Translations under genes and position numbers: made by a program | Notes under the pieces: model-generated | Told to the model about the DNA's origin: nothing | What the model saw: the letters and a program-made list of their open reading frames with translations, nothing else | Databases searched by the model: none | Assembly: GCA_945910005.1 (NCBI GenBank) | Contig: OX246739.1 | Location: 3,812,001 to 3,876,000, forward strand | Reading direction: 5' to 3' | Source of the DNA: Isoperla grammatica | Taxonomy: Eukaryota > Arthropoda > Insecta > Plecoptera > Perlodidae | Length of the DNA: 64,000 bases | Part shown: positions 52,177-63,100 of the stretch, one piece after another | Numbering within the stretch: position 1 is the first letter of the stretch | Layout of the letters: every line of letters starts with the position of its first letter

Positions 52177-52581
52177 CTAAGCATTTTCATCATCATCGCT
52201 CACGTCGTCATCACTTGAACATTGAACTGCAGCATCTTCATCTTCATCAGAGTCTGGAAGTTCAATAGGAGTAATTTCATCTACTGACGGAGGTGACTGG
52301 TCACCAAGGAACCATTGAATGTGGTATTTTCCGTCCTCTAATACCCAGCCACTGCTTTCTGGTGGATATGCAGGAGCAGTACCTTTTGTAGCATTTCTCC
52401 AGATACCGCAAATTAGGTTTGTCCTGAGAATCTGTTGGGCGACAACTGCACGACAGGGCGGTAGTGTACTGCCATCTACTCCTTTTATTTTTTCAAGTGG
52501 GTGATTTCCTTTAGGTTTGTATACTTTTAGGAACGTATCCAACCGGGCTTCATTAATCGGCATGTCTTTTTTCCCATACAT
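52177..52581 (-). pseudogene. C-terminal piece of the transposon nuclease protein
   Basis: 134 codons from the first Met after the internal TAA. The same frame is open for seven codons before that Met (reading IEKFVSC), so this is the downstream part of the main protein cut off by one stop codon, not a separate gene. It contains DTFLKVYKPKGN, a GSTLPPCRAV segment and SGWVLEDGKYHIQWFLGD, all reminiscent of the C-terminal part of this invertebrate family. It ends in an acidic, serine-rich tail of about 30 residues (SDEDEDAA and SSDDDVSDDDEN). Such tails often mediate binding to basic proteins or regulate localisation, but that is inference. Confidence 0.75.
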
Positions 52582-52602
52582 GCAAGATACAAATTTCTCA
52601 AT

Positions 52603-54165
52603 TTACAAAGTAACTCCATCTTCTGGTGCCTCTTGCGATCCAAGAGAGGCAAACGCATTCTGAACGCTTACATTCTTCTCAAGAAGAGAGAATGGACGGA
52701 CTTTCCCCTTCCTTGCAAATGCTGCAGTGTAATCACATCCTGTAAATGCGTGGAAAGCGGGGACGGCACTAGATAAAAGAGGCCCTAGATTATCATACAG
52801 AGAAGACATATTTACGTACCTCAAGGTGTTTTTGCTTAGAAGTCCAACTTCCAACCATACTTTGGTCAAAGTGTTGATCTCATTCAGATTACCTAGTACG
52901 ATAGCCATCACATCAGTGTCGGAGGTGCGAATCACAACGTTTGCCGGAAAAGGAACTTGGGCGAGATGATAAACCATTCTGGAGTCAGCTTCTTCATGAT
53001 TACATGCTAACGTTTCTTCTAGAACTCTTACAACTTTATGATTTAAACTCTTGTACGAGTAACAAATCTCATTGCATGTTGCATAAACGACCTTAGTTCC
53101 AAGAATGCCAGAGAAAGAGTCATCATTCCAACTCTCTGTCAAGAAAGTTATTAACGCTTCCTTGAAATGATCGTTTCTTAAAGCTTTGATGAAATCAGGT
53201 GGTCGTTGCTGCGATGCTCCAGTAATCGTGTAGTTATCTTGCCTCTCCAACAAGTAGGCTCGCCTGTCTCGTTCTATATCCTTTATGGAGGGTGAAACGG
53301 TTCGATCAAAAACAATATCTACTCTTGAGGCATTAATTCTGCATAGCTTTTGAAGGATGTGCGCAGAAATCTTGCCAAAAATGATGGGAATATCACCCAG
53401 TAAATGCAGAAAGAAGAAGCCATCAACAATGACGCAATCAATGTAAGGTGGTGGATTATTTGTTACTCGACTCTCCAAGCACTTGAACAGAGCTGACTTA
53501 TCTGTTTTGTGAATGGTTCCAGCTACGTGACACAATGATAAGGGAATAGGTGTTAAGGGATATGCTAAGACTAGTCCCATGTCTATTTTTTTCTCAAGTG
53601 CTATGCAAAGGATTCTTCCCATAAGGTTCCTTTCCATTTTTAGTTCAATAACTTTGCCATCAGCTCGTGTTTTCTTTCGTTTCACTCCTTCTGAGGCAAA
53701 CGTGGAACCCTTCAGTCTACAGATACTTTTTTCAAATCTGCCAGGATCTTTTGATACTTCATCAATAAATTCATCTCGAGCTTTCTCTCCGATTATGAAC
53801 ACATTCAGCAAAAACTTTTGAGTTGGTTCAGATGCCGCTTTACCAGTCGCTATGTTGAACAGCACACTGTTCTTGTCCATGTCAAACGGGTTGAGACAGG
53901 ATTTGATCTGATCCATTATTGCAGCTAAATCATGTGTGTCTTTCTCCACTTTGTGAGGTAAGGTCTCTTGGGAAACATCTTCTGAGCGTTTCAATCCAGT
54001 TAGATTTAACAAGCTAGAAACAATGCTTGTACGGAGGTAGTGGCTTTTGGCCCATCGCTGCCGGGATGATATCGAATTAGTAAACGCTGACATTCCTGTG
54101 AGCTTACTTGCCGCGTCCGCATTTATTGACTGTTCCAAGCATAGATCTATAGGACTTCTTGAAAA
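52603..54165 (-). pseudogene. FEN1/XPG-like PIN nuclease core of the transposon protein
   Basis: Over 500 codons without a stop. Counting from the Leu-Glu-Gln at 54138 as residue 1, the acidic motifs are D239 (VIVDGFFFLH), D278 (DIVFDRT), E382/E383/D385 (NHEEADSRM), D407/D409 (TSDTDVM) and D469 (FTGCDYT). In human FEN1 the equivalent positions are D34, D86, E158/E160, D179/D181 and D233, in the same order with similar spacing. The VFD, EA, DTD/DxD and GCDY wording corresponds motif by motif. These residues bind the two metal ions that cleave DNA in the 5' nuclease family. The N-terminal third (AFTNSISSRQRWAKSHYLR region) is family-specific with no domain I can name. The open frame begins upstream of residue 1 at FSRSPIDLC. 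The complete set of metal ligands argues the source element was active recently. Confidence 0.8.
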
Positions 54166-54389
54166 GTTTTTTTCAGTTCGACGAAGAGAAAATCCCCCGT
54201 TTTAAACTCTTCTTCCAATCCTGGATGCGACTCCTTTATTTTTAGAATATTGTCATGGAATCGCACAAGCCAGCGGGAATAGCTCTGATGATTGAACGCA
54301 AAGAACAATGTCACAACTTTTGGAAGGCAGTATGCATACAAAGTATGATCACCAGTACGTATGCTTCTAGAAAACTCGTGATATAGGTC
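54147..54389 (-). pseudogene. Middle piece of the transposon protein, between two frame changes
   Basis: About 80 codons. It starts in a new frame at DLYHEFSRSIRTGD, continues through LYAYCLPKVV and FFAFNHQSYSRWLVRFHDN, and stops at TAG (54147-54149), while the continuing protein resumes in another frame at FSRSPIDLC. No enzyme motif lies in it. Sequence character (aromatic and positively charged, predicted helical) suits the N-terminal region of this family. Confidence 0.65.
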
Positions 54390-54813
54390 GAATTAACTGA
54401 ATGTACATCATCCAGTACTTCGCTGTCATTCCGTGCAATCCGTCTTCTGTATCTTTGCAGTATTCATCATACCTGTCTAGAAGATCCGTCAGTTCCGTGG
54501 ATAAACAGAGTGGGCTTTTTGCATCACCTTGAAACTGACCTAGCATTTCAAGCTCTTCAATAACTGTGCTGGATACGGGCTCGCTGGTTGCAAAGAATGC
54601 ACGAAAATGTAATACTTCCATAGCACATGCAAGAAGTGGGTGAAGCCGTTTGCACATATTGAAGTGTTTTCCTGATATAACCCCATTAAGAGATCCTTCA
54701 GCCAGCACACCGGATTCCACAAGTACATGAGGGTCACATCTAGTCACTACACTGGCCGCCCCACCATTGTGAACAATGCGCGAAACACATCGCGCATATA
54801 GTCTATGATACAA
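54367..54813 (-). pseudogene. N-terminal piece of the transposon protein
   Basis: 148 codons ending at TAG after a frame change. It includes a GVISGKHFNMCKRLHPLLACAM segment and YDEYCKDTEDGLHGMTAKYW, which fit the N-terminal part of the same family. The first codon in the frame is a Leu or Met in an unremarkable context, 18 nt after an in-frame stop, so the true start may lie upstream in another frame or on another exon. Confidence 0.65.
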
Positions 54814-54819
54814 AAGATG

Positions 54820-55215
54820 GCATGTCGGACACTATACAATAATATAATTTGCCGTGCATCGCTGTCTTTCAGAACCAAGTTTCGAATGATAATTGTAATT
54901 GGTAATGATCATTTAGAGTGAAGTTAAATGATTAAATTAGACCACCCCGAGATAGATTACAAAATTAGACGTACACACAGGTATTAATACAGCACTTATA
55001 AATCTTCACTTTCTACACAATAATGAAAATAAGGGACCATTTTTTTCCCCAAAAACCTATCCGAAACGCCAAAGGCCCGCTAAAATTACGTCTTATACGA
55101 TATATTCGTAATCAAGACACACTTATGCAAACAGTGGCGTTAGTGTTCGTCGTTTACCCCATGTGGTGTCATGTCCCCCTATTTGGGTCTTTTTGAAATG
55201 CGTGGTATGGTTGTA
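54820..55215. other. Unassigned transposon interior next to the right inverted repeat
   Basis: No coding frame is recognised. At about 55060-55165 there is a further, degenerate copy of the 141-bp unit (AAACGCCAAAGGCCC, then ACGTCTTA, ATATTCGTAATC and GTTTACCCCATGTGG), so repeat units once extended further inward on this side. The promoter of the minus-strand gene should lie here, but I see no clear core elements. Confidence 0.5.
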
Positions 55216-55221
55216 AGGGTC

Positions 55222-55758
55222 CTTTAAGCGTTATGTTGTTATATATTTTTGAGCTCTAGACACCGTCCCGGTTAATTTGACACCATTTTCAAGTCTGTAC
55301 CTTGTTGGACAAAAAAGGGCCCTTTTCACAAAATAGGCGTCTGAAAGGCCAAAAGCCCCCTGAAAACGCGTCTTACTATACATATTCGTAATCTGTACAT
55401 ATCAAAGCACAAAATGGCGTTTGTTCCAATCGTGTACCTTATGAGGTAAACCAGGGCCTTTTTTGGCCCTTTTGAGGGGCGTCTGAAACGGAAACGCCCC
55501 CAAGTAGCGCGTCTTGCGTTACGGTTCCAATTTCTGGACAAGTTTCCGCATATTTTGGCGTTTAGTCCCATCATGTACCTTATGAGGTAAACCACGGCCC
55601 TTTTTGGCCTTTTTTGGCCACCGATGGGGCCCAAACGCCCCCAAGTTGACGCGCAAGACGCGGGTTTTGAAAAAACCCATATAAATCCGCGTATGTTCCA
55701 CTGGTCAAACCTTATGTACCTTATGAGGTAAACCAAACTGTCACAGGCTCTCGGTCTA
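55222..55758 (-). repeat. Right terminal inverted repeat with 141-bp subunits
   Basis: Inverted copy of 50517-51050, about 537 bp. GTACCTTATGAGGTAAACC, the reverse complement of the left-arm motif, occurs three times. The arms differ by scattered substitutions (for example GGCTCTCGGTCTA against TAGACGGAGAGCC at the tip). The minus-strand open frame through it is the mirror of the left-arm spurious frame. Confidence 0.9.
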
Positions 55759-55761
55759 TTA
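55759..55761. repeat. Probable target-site duplication TTA (right)
   Basis: TTA follows the right tip GTCTA and matches the three bases before the left tip. See the left copy for the caveat. Confidence 0.45.
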
Positions 55762-55850
55762 TCAACCGGCGCTCGGTACCCAATGTTTACAGCGCTAGGA
55801 TCACATGCCTTGCTGGAGAACTCTCGTCGTCTGCGGCCACGTTCATTGCG

Positions 55851-55852
<2 letters not shown>

Positions 55853-55882
<30 letters not shown>
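55853..55882. repeat. Poly-G tract, 30 nt
   Basis: The longest homopolymer in the window, 94 bp beyond the transposon's right end. Confidence 0.95.
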
Positions 55883-55883
<1 letters not shown>

Positions 55884-57074
55884 GTAAGCAGTTAATTTGC
55901 CTCCCCGAGTGACAGATTGTCTCAGGCGATGTAGATGAAGGAGGTAATTAATGGGAGCTAACTACCGCAAAGCAGAGATGGTAAGAAAGGACGCGATGAG
56001 ATTTACCATAAGATGCAATCTCGATGACGATGTGGTGTGGTGTACGCTACTCTATCTGCACCGTCTGGGTGTACACCTCTTTGACGCAAGTGGAATGGAG
56101 TATTTGCGTCTAGTATCTGGATATTTGCATAGTTTAAACTTTGGAAATGTAAAGCGGAAGTAGTTCGTGATGAAGTTTGGTTGCGAGCAAAGAACTAAAA
56201 GTGTTTATAGTTTGGGATACTTAGCTTAACCAGGAAATATGTTATCGTTAGGGTTCATTATTTTGCATAACTGATGAAAAATATACACGGGTTGTTGGGA
56301 GGAATATAATGCGCAGAAGACTCATAGTAAACAAGGAAAAGTTTCATTCATGCTTGCCGGTTGCGGTTAAGAAACCGTACTCTCCAAAAGTCTTTAACAC
56401 TGAGCTATCTATATCGGTATTATATATATGACTGCTTTCAGAGCTATACTCGTCACATGCACGGTACTGGGTGTAAATTCCATTTCCTTGTCATTTACAA
56501 TCGAGATCACATATAAATTAGCGCCAAAGATATTGGCAAGGACCCACGGTCCTGTAATGTCTGCCAACATTCGCCAAGGGAATCATGGAAAGAAATTCAG
56601 CTGTGTGGAATGTAGAGCAGTTAATTTTCTCGAACATCAGCTGTAATTTATGGAATTAATTAACAGGCGGTGTATTGGCCGACCGGGTCTTGATAATATG
56701 AAAACGAAAGAAAAAACAGGGTAAAATGTATGTGGATAGTTACGTACTTCCTTCTAATAATGTAACTGGGAACCATGACTACTGTGGTAATGTTTTGTTG
56801 GAAAAGGTTTCACCTTATGAACACAATTCCTCAAGCTATCAACTCCACGTAAGCCTACTTGTTGCTCATAGTTACTTACAACGCAGAATTCAATCTTATT
56901 CTTCATCGATGTTTGGCGTTTCGAAACCGTCAACTTTTATTTGGTAACACGGAAATCGTGACCTCACTATTGAAATCTGTTGTTGAGGCTCGAGAAGATG
57001 GAAGAGGCAGAACCACCCAAGAAGAGATGGCTCCACATACTGTTGCGATATTTATAATAGGAAGGCGGTGTTAA

Positions 57075-57150
57075 AGAATGTACCCGCGCTGGGACTCGAG
57101 CCCAGATCTTTTGCTAACCAGGAAGACGCAACAGGATTGGTTAATTTATC
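57075..57150 (-). mobile_element. tRNA-derived SINE fragment or tRNA relic
   Basis: On the minus strand CTGGG-CTCGAGT-CCCAG forms a perfect five-pair T arm with a seven-base loop, followed by GCGCGGGTACA as an acceptor 3' strand. Upstream GTCTTCCTGGTTAGC resembles an anticodon-arm region. I see no proper D arm, so a functional tRNA is unlikely. Confidence 0.4.
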
Positions 57151-58465
57151 ACTCGTAAATAATGTTTCCCCGACATCTCTAGATATTGATATTGTTTATA
57201 TATGTTTGCCATGCGTAGGGTTGTCCGAACCACTTGGGGAAGAACGCATATATTTAGGTTTTTAAATACATAACAAGGTATCCTTTATAGGACTCAGTAA
57301 ATAACACATCTCCTCAATAAATGAATAGGAAGGAATAATGAATGTTTCTCGTGAGAACAACTACTACTATTATTAATATCACGCAATATTAAACTGTTCT
57401 TGTCATATTTTAAGAACTTAATGCGTTTCCTATATTGTAGCCAGTTCTCAGTAGGGTTGTTTTTTGCACTTACTTTGTTCCAAAGTGTTTCACTAATGCA
57501 TTAATTTATTAATAATACTTTAAGAGCCCGTTATTTTCTTACAGAACCAAAATGGTCGATGGATTTACGTTCTAAGTGGTGTGTAGCGTTCTTATGATAT
57601 GATTAAAACTCGTTATTTCCGCGCGGTTTTGATGTTGGAACTATTTCCTCGCTTTCCTAATATTCACACCAACTTTACAGTTATCTGTTCTCTTTCTCGT
57701 GGCACGTGACATCTTTTATCTTAGTTCCTTTCCTGCAGTCGGTGGCAACTCAACGTGTGACATCTTACGAAGGAAGAAGTGTTGCGTATTTCCCAGCGGA
57801 AACGTGATGGAGCGAAACCCTGCAAACTAGAATCTCTTGGCATTTCAAGACGCGACTTATTTCAGGATTAAACTCAACTAAACAATCATTCCGAGTTCTT
57901 AATCTTCCGAGTCAACAGTGTGTACTAATTATTTGACGCTCACAGTTTGACAAACATTCAGCCACTCGGGAGCTGAGTTTGACGGGAAGACTCATTACGA
58001 CTCTGCCGCGTGTTTTATTTGAATAGCTGCGGAGAAAGCGGTTTCGGCTGAGGGATCCCCGGCGTGTTTGACCTTGGCGAATATCAACCACGCGGGCGTT
58101 ATAGAAAAGAGCCCTAATAACTGGGGATGAAAATCGGTACGACTAAGAGTTATTTATATTGATTGTGATTTATATTGATTTAGATTGATCGCACAGGACT
58201 CGGATTTGAAAAAAATGTGTTGAAAGTTGTCGGGGAAATAATGACTAGACATAGTTCAATATCTTGACAGTTTAGATAGTAAACTGCCGATAATATGTAG
58301 TCCTGTATGTGCTGAACAACGTAAGGAGGCAATGTTGTGCAGTATTTGCTACTTGCGTAACGTACTCGATTTTGGGCATATTGTTTCCGGAAACTTAATA
58401 CAATTTAGTACAGCCTGGACGACTTTGGCTTAACTCCGCCAAACTTGTGTGCACGTGATGGGTGA

Positions 58466-58496
58466 GGGGGGGATCAACACCCCCCCCCCCCCCCCC
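58466..58496. repeat. G7 and C17 runs forming a potential hairpin
   Basis: Seven G, a short ATCAACA spacer and 17 C. The G run can pair with the C run to form a stable seven-pair stem. Confidence 0.85.
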
Positions 58497-59779
58497 TTCC
58501 TCTCTTGTCTTACCGTGTATTAAGTACTGGACCAGGTACTATAACAGCTTTGATGTAGTGCAAAGATTCACAACTGAAGCAGTAATTATTCTTTTGAGAC
58601 AACATATTTGTTTACCCAAGTCGGGTAGTTCAGAAGTCTTGCAGTGATTCTGACGTCATGTAATAAGCTAAGGGGCGTGGCTTTAATCCCCGGTCACGCC
58701 AATTTGTTTGTCCGCCAAAATGTTCAAAAGGGAATGTAATGTTAATGAAGCATCACGGCTCGGTTTTTACGTCATTACTTGTCTACATTTTAACAGCTTG
58801 TGTAGCAGAGGAGAATCTTGTAAAACTGTTTCGTAACTACTGCGTTGCGATAACTAAGGGAAGCTTAGTGGAAAACGACCAGCCTGTGCCATAAAACATT
58901 AATGGAGCACTAAAAAATATGAATTGCAATAACTTTCTAAAACTCATGTGGCCTCACTGTTCTTACCTAGATGTGATGACTCAAGTGTGCAAGTATGATA
59001 GTCGCAGAATGAATAAATTAAACAAAATAAATAAATCTTAATCTCTCCCTTTCTACTCGGTTAAACGAACCGACTTTGTGTGAGGTTTTATTAACACGAT
59101 AGTACCAGTTTATTGCGCTGTTTCTTGTAATATTTAATATTGTTACTTCTAAGTTATGTGTAATAATATTATGTACTGTGTGTATAATAATGAAACAAAG
59201 CATCACCGATTTATTATTATGAGTTTTACGAACACGTGTTGAAGCTAACATCACCGCACGAACTGGCTTGAGCGGAAAGTTTTGGTAATATTTCTCCCAA
59301 GCAAAATACGGCTGAATGTTATTTTTAACTTTTATGTGTATTGCATGAGCTATATACTATTATCATTACTTTCTAACTCTAGTTTGAACGTAATTGTCTG
59401 CCAGTGACTCAATACGTCTAAAACCAAAGACTGTCACAATATTCGATATTGTATCGCTGGTTATCTATAACACGACTTTTTTATTGCAGAAAACAAAATA
59501 CTTTCGGTTGCGTCCTAGTAGGTAATAAACTTAATGTTTTAGCTCGAAATATTCAATTGTGTGTGTGTCATCTTTGTGAATTTCTCAATGTATCTTTTAC
59601 CTAAGGACATTTTATTACGTGTTGATATACTTTTAAACTTTGTATCTCATTTTCGAAGTAGCACACACAAAAATAATAATGGTAATAAATAATGTTTAGA
59701 AACAAATATTCTATATAAAAGAACAAAAACGTCCGTAAATAGCCCGTGCGAAGGCTGGTCGAAGGTTCGCCTAACCTTG

Positions 59780-59830
59780 GCCAGTCGATAGATAGACCGT
59801 AGAGCGGTGGGTTCGAACTCATTGTTCCCT
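59780..59830 (+). mobile_element. Possible tRNA-like B-box fragment
   Basis: GTAGAGCGGTGGGTTCGAACTC resembles a tRNA T-arm region with one mismatch to the B box. No A box or cloverleaf is seen. Confidence 0.25.
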
Positions 59831-62033
59831 TGTTCTTCGTGTCGTACACAACAGTGTTAATTAGCTCGTTGTCCGGCGTGTCCGGTCGGCTGGCGTCCAA
59901 TATGGCGCCTGATCGTTTAGCCGGCAAACAGATATGACTTTGTGCAAAACGCTATCTCTTCGTAAAACGTTTCCGCGCAATTAAGCCGGCTCAGAGGAGC
60001 CGCATCACGTAGATAAAGTTGGGGCTTACGAAAAATATTAGCTTTGTGTATGTTTAATACATGCAGTACTCCTCGTGCTACGCTTATTTATTCAGCGTTG
60101 AAACACTTTCCAGGATTTCAAAAGCTCAAAAGTTGGTCGGGTAGCTAAAGCAGCTTTTCCTCTAAGCGATCGTTTTAAATTAAATGTGTAAAAATGTTTG
60201 CCTTGCGGTCTATGTGAACTCGTTGCCGCTTTGTTTCCAGTGGAATTCGTTGATCATTAAAGGGGTTGCCTCGTTATGTAGTTCTATACTTATTTCTAGA
60301 CACCTAATAACCTGATCAGTTATAGAACTAAGATGTAAATAAGAATATAATATTAGTAGTCTTTAATATTATCTATTATTGAAAATCGAATGCATTTATT
60401 CATTGTCTAGTGATGATGATGATAGTCGATTCATGTCTCTGTTTTTATTTAAATCTTGCTAATAAGATACAGAATAACGTATTTTTACTTTAGTATCAAC
60501 TAAATTATTAATGAATGAATTATTTTGTCACGTACGATTATGTAACTAATCATTATACTTAGCAGTTGTGGAGTTATAAGGCATTAATAGCGCGTTCATA
60601 TAAACTTGGTTAGCGTGTTTTACCTATTAGACACGGAACAATGCGCCGACAACCCTACAACTGAATGTGTCAACATGTAAACACTGTTTACACCCGTTCT
60701 GTCAGCAATGCTGTGTTACTTGTACAATAATAACATATTCATACTATGATACTATTATCTCCTTGAGTACATTCAACGCTTGCAGCTCCAATGCACGTGC
60801 ATACATTAGAATGTAATTGAAGGGAAATATAGTAGATGTAGACTTAGATTGGAACACACGCGACGGATGATCCAGTGTATGCATTGTAATGTAACGAATA
60901 TGTATATACGATTAAATAACAGTCTTGTCTGGAAAGAGGAAGGAATGGAGAGCTGTTTAAAACTAATTCACGGGTTGATAATGTACACAAACTCGAGTAG
61001 ACCTATCTAGCTTCCTCAATCCAACCCTCTTCGATCACTTCTTGGCTTCATAACTTCAACCTTCCCTCTGGCATTCTCACTGCACGCGTATTAAAAATAC
61101 GAATCATAGATAAATAAATGAAATTCACATTTAGAGTCTACCCACTCAGTAACGAAACTGATTTTCAGTGGGGGACTTTAATTTAAAGCGACTAAACCAA
61201 CCCTGTGGCGTTTGCCCTTCATCTGAGATCCAATAAAGACAATATTCACATTTAATCAATTATAATTGGGTTATTATCTTCCACACGTGTTGATAATATT
61301 GAGAAAATATCGACTTCGCTAGCCTGGGGCAGCAGAGCATTAGAACTTAATCGTATTCTCGCTTGTAACGCAAACGCAATGAATTTTGCATTTATTTGTT
61401 TACGTTATTTGTAGACCGTGATAGTATCTTCCTACATTTATATTTTTAAGCGTTTTGTAAAGATACTAAAGAAACCTTTAAACTCTCTCAATCTGCTGCT
61501 GTAGGCTGATAACCTGGGTACAAGAGAAAGTGGCAGTAGAACAGTTGAGGGGTTGTTCGTGGGAGGGGTGGGTGGAGTGTTTAGTTTGATCCAGGACATA
61601 ATATACAGAACTGTTTGCAATACACATTGACGCCACACTTAAAATGAACATCATGACGAAGTGCTAAACTTCGTCTGTCAGCCAATCGCTTAGAAAAATC
61701 ATTTGATTTAAACGTCGTTATGGCTTAAGAGTAACAACCCGCTGTTGTAGTGATGACGTCACTAGCCAAGTAGCCACTGACTTGCCGACAAGCTGGCACA
61801 CTTGGACTCAGAACTTGTTTTACAAGAATTTGCCTCTGGCGAGGACGCGAGTGCAGATTTGTGGTAAAAGTCTTCTCGGACAGTTATTGGCCCTTCAGGG
61901 TTTTAAGAAATTCCCTTTCTCCCTCCTCCGACTCTCATCACAGTTTTAATGAAACTCGGAAAGCCACATTCTGAAACTTTGTCGTCCGTCTTGAGTAACG
62001 TTAGGGGTGGGGTTGGGGATAGGGGTGTCTTCA

Positions 62034-62045
62034 GGGGGGGGGGGG
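62034..62045. repeat. Poly-G tract, 12 nt
   Basis: Twelve uninterrupted G, preceded by several GGGG groups within 50 bp, so a G-quadruplex is possible. Confidence 0.9.
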
Positions 62046-63030
62046 AGTCAGTAGCCACGGGTGTCGGAGGGTTGAACGTTCGGACCCTGGAACTGGACCC
62101 AGGTCTGTGGGTGGAGATGGAAACGGACAAGTCATTCGTAACATTTGTGGCAAGTGAGATTGAAAATGTATATAAATTAAATTAAATTATCGATTAATAT
62201 TACGAAGTCACAAATCTTACCTACAAGACTGCAGTTTTACACTGACGGCAATGTTCAATTCGATTTCGGAAAAAGTATTAGGTGGGTAGTTGAAGTACCC
62301 TGTTAGGATGCTGACAAGTGACACTGCTAAACGTTACATCAGATGAAAGTGTGTGTACAATTACAGCCCTATCATATATTGGTTCGCTATTGGCTTGTGA
62401 AATTCCCACGGCAACAACTTAATAAATAGTTTGCTTTACAATTTTCTAGAGTAAATATTTGTCTCATAGTTTCTTGTAAACTTCCTTCACGAGGGAGTTC
62501 TTTGCATAGTCATAAATCTACAGGCTGGATAATATTATGCCCTTTACTAACTTCTGTCTACATTTTTAATAGCTTCGTACACACATTTGAAAGAGTAATA
62601 CTGTTTATTAGATATAGCTGCATTCGCGTGAATATTGTTTTCTCAACTGTTGTCAACCAATTCACAGTAAAGTGTCATAACATCACATTTAAAATGTTGT
62701 TTTATGAAAATGACTACATTGATGATGAAGGTGAGCTGGGTTGGAAGTCAGAGAAAATGTGTACAATAATAACAAGGCGAATAATAATAATAGACACATT
62801 ATAATGAGGATAGTACTTATCAAAGTAATCCTAACAAACGCATGGCGAGGGATAGTTTCATAGTCACCATAGTGACTATAGTGACTAGTGTTAGTTGAAC
62901 GACGCGCCGCAGACATAGCGCGTCGCTCGTGCGCTTCGCTCGTTCGTTTCGGCCCGCGTGATTGATTCTCACGCGATAAGTTGTTGATGAGTTTGCAGCA
63001 CGCGAGGCGGAAATTGAACCCCGTGGACTG

Positions 63031-63100
63031 CGGGGTGGGGGGTAGGGGGGGGGGGGCACTCAATATTGAGACGCACAGCACAAGGGGGGGCGGGGCGGGC
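63031..63100. repeat. G-rich tract
   Basis: GGGGTGGGGGG, then 12 G at 63045-63056, then a second G-rich block (GGGGGGGCGGGGCGGGCGGG) within 50 bp. Confidence 0.9.

Larger units (their letters stand above)
52177..54813 (-). pseudogene. Transposon protein with FEN1/XPG-like PIN nuclease core, interrupted three times
   Basis: Minus-strand gene read in four pieces: 54813-54367, about 54389-54147, about 54165-52603 and 52581-52177. Moving from piece one to two needs a +1 frame change near 54390, and two to three a -1 change at a run of seven A near 54170. Pieces three and four are in the same frame, separated only by a TAA at 52603-52605. The pieces together look like a multi-copy family I recall from many invertebrate genomes, usually labelled uncharacterized. 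All five nuclease motif blocks lie in piece three. Lesions could be true decay, sequencing error in homopolymers or, for the A7 site, frameshifting. The N-terminus is uncertain because the first piece has no clear ATG. Confidence 0.8.
50517..55758. mobile_element. Terminal-inverted-repeat DNA transposon encoding a FEN1/XPG-like nuclease (broken copy)
   Basis: The element spans about 5.24 kb. The outer ends TAGAC.GAGAGCCTGTG and the next ~530 bp on each side are inverted copies of one another with few mismatches, so insertion was fairly recent or the arms have been homogenised. Between them lie a minus-strand coding region (about 52177-54813), an AT-rich left interior with a tRNA-like piece (51192-51264) and an imperfect 146-bp duplication, and about 400 bp of unassigned sequence at 54820-55215. 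The only protein signature is a PIN/FEN1-type nuclease; no DDE transposase, reverse transcriptase or rolling-circle protein is visible. A TTA duplication would fit PIF/Harbinger-style insertion, but the protein does not. It may be autonomous with an unusual enzyme, or mobilised in trans. Confidence 0.85.

Noticed and set aside
50517..55758. Assignment to PIF/Harbinger on the basis of the TTA duplication
   Set aside because: No Harbinger DDE transposase or Myb-like protein is visible, and three bases of duplication are weak evidence.
55853..55882. Poly-G run as an assembly gap or transposon tail
   Set aside because: Similar runs are spread over the whole window, and this one lies 94 bp outside the element's end.
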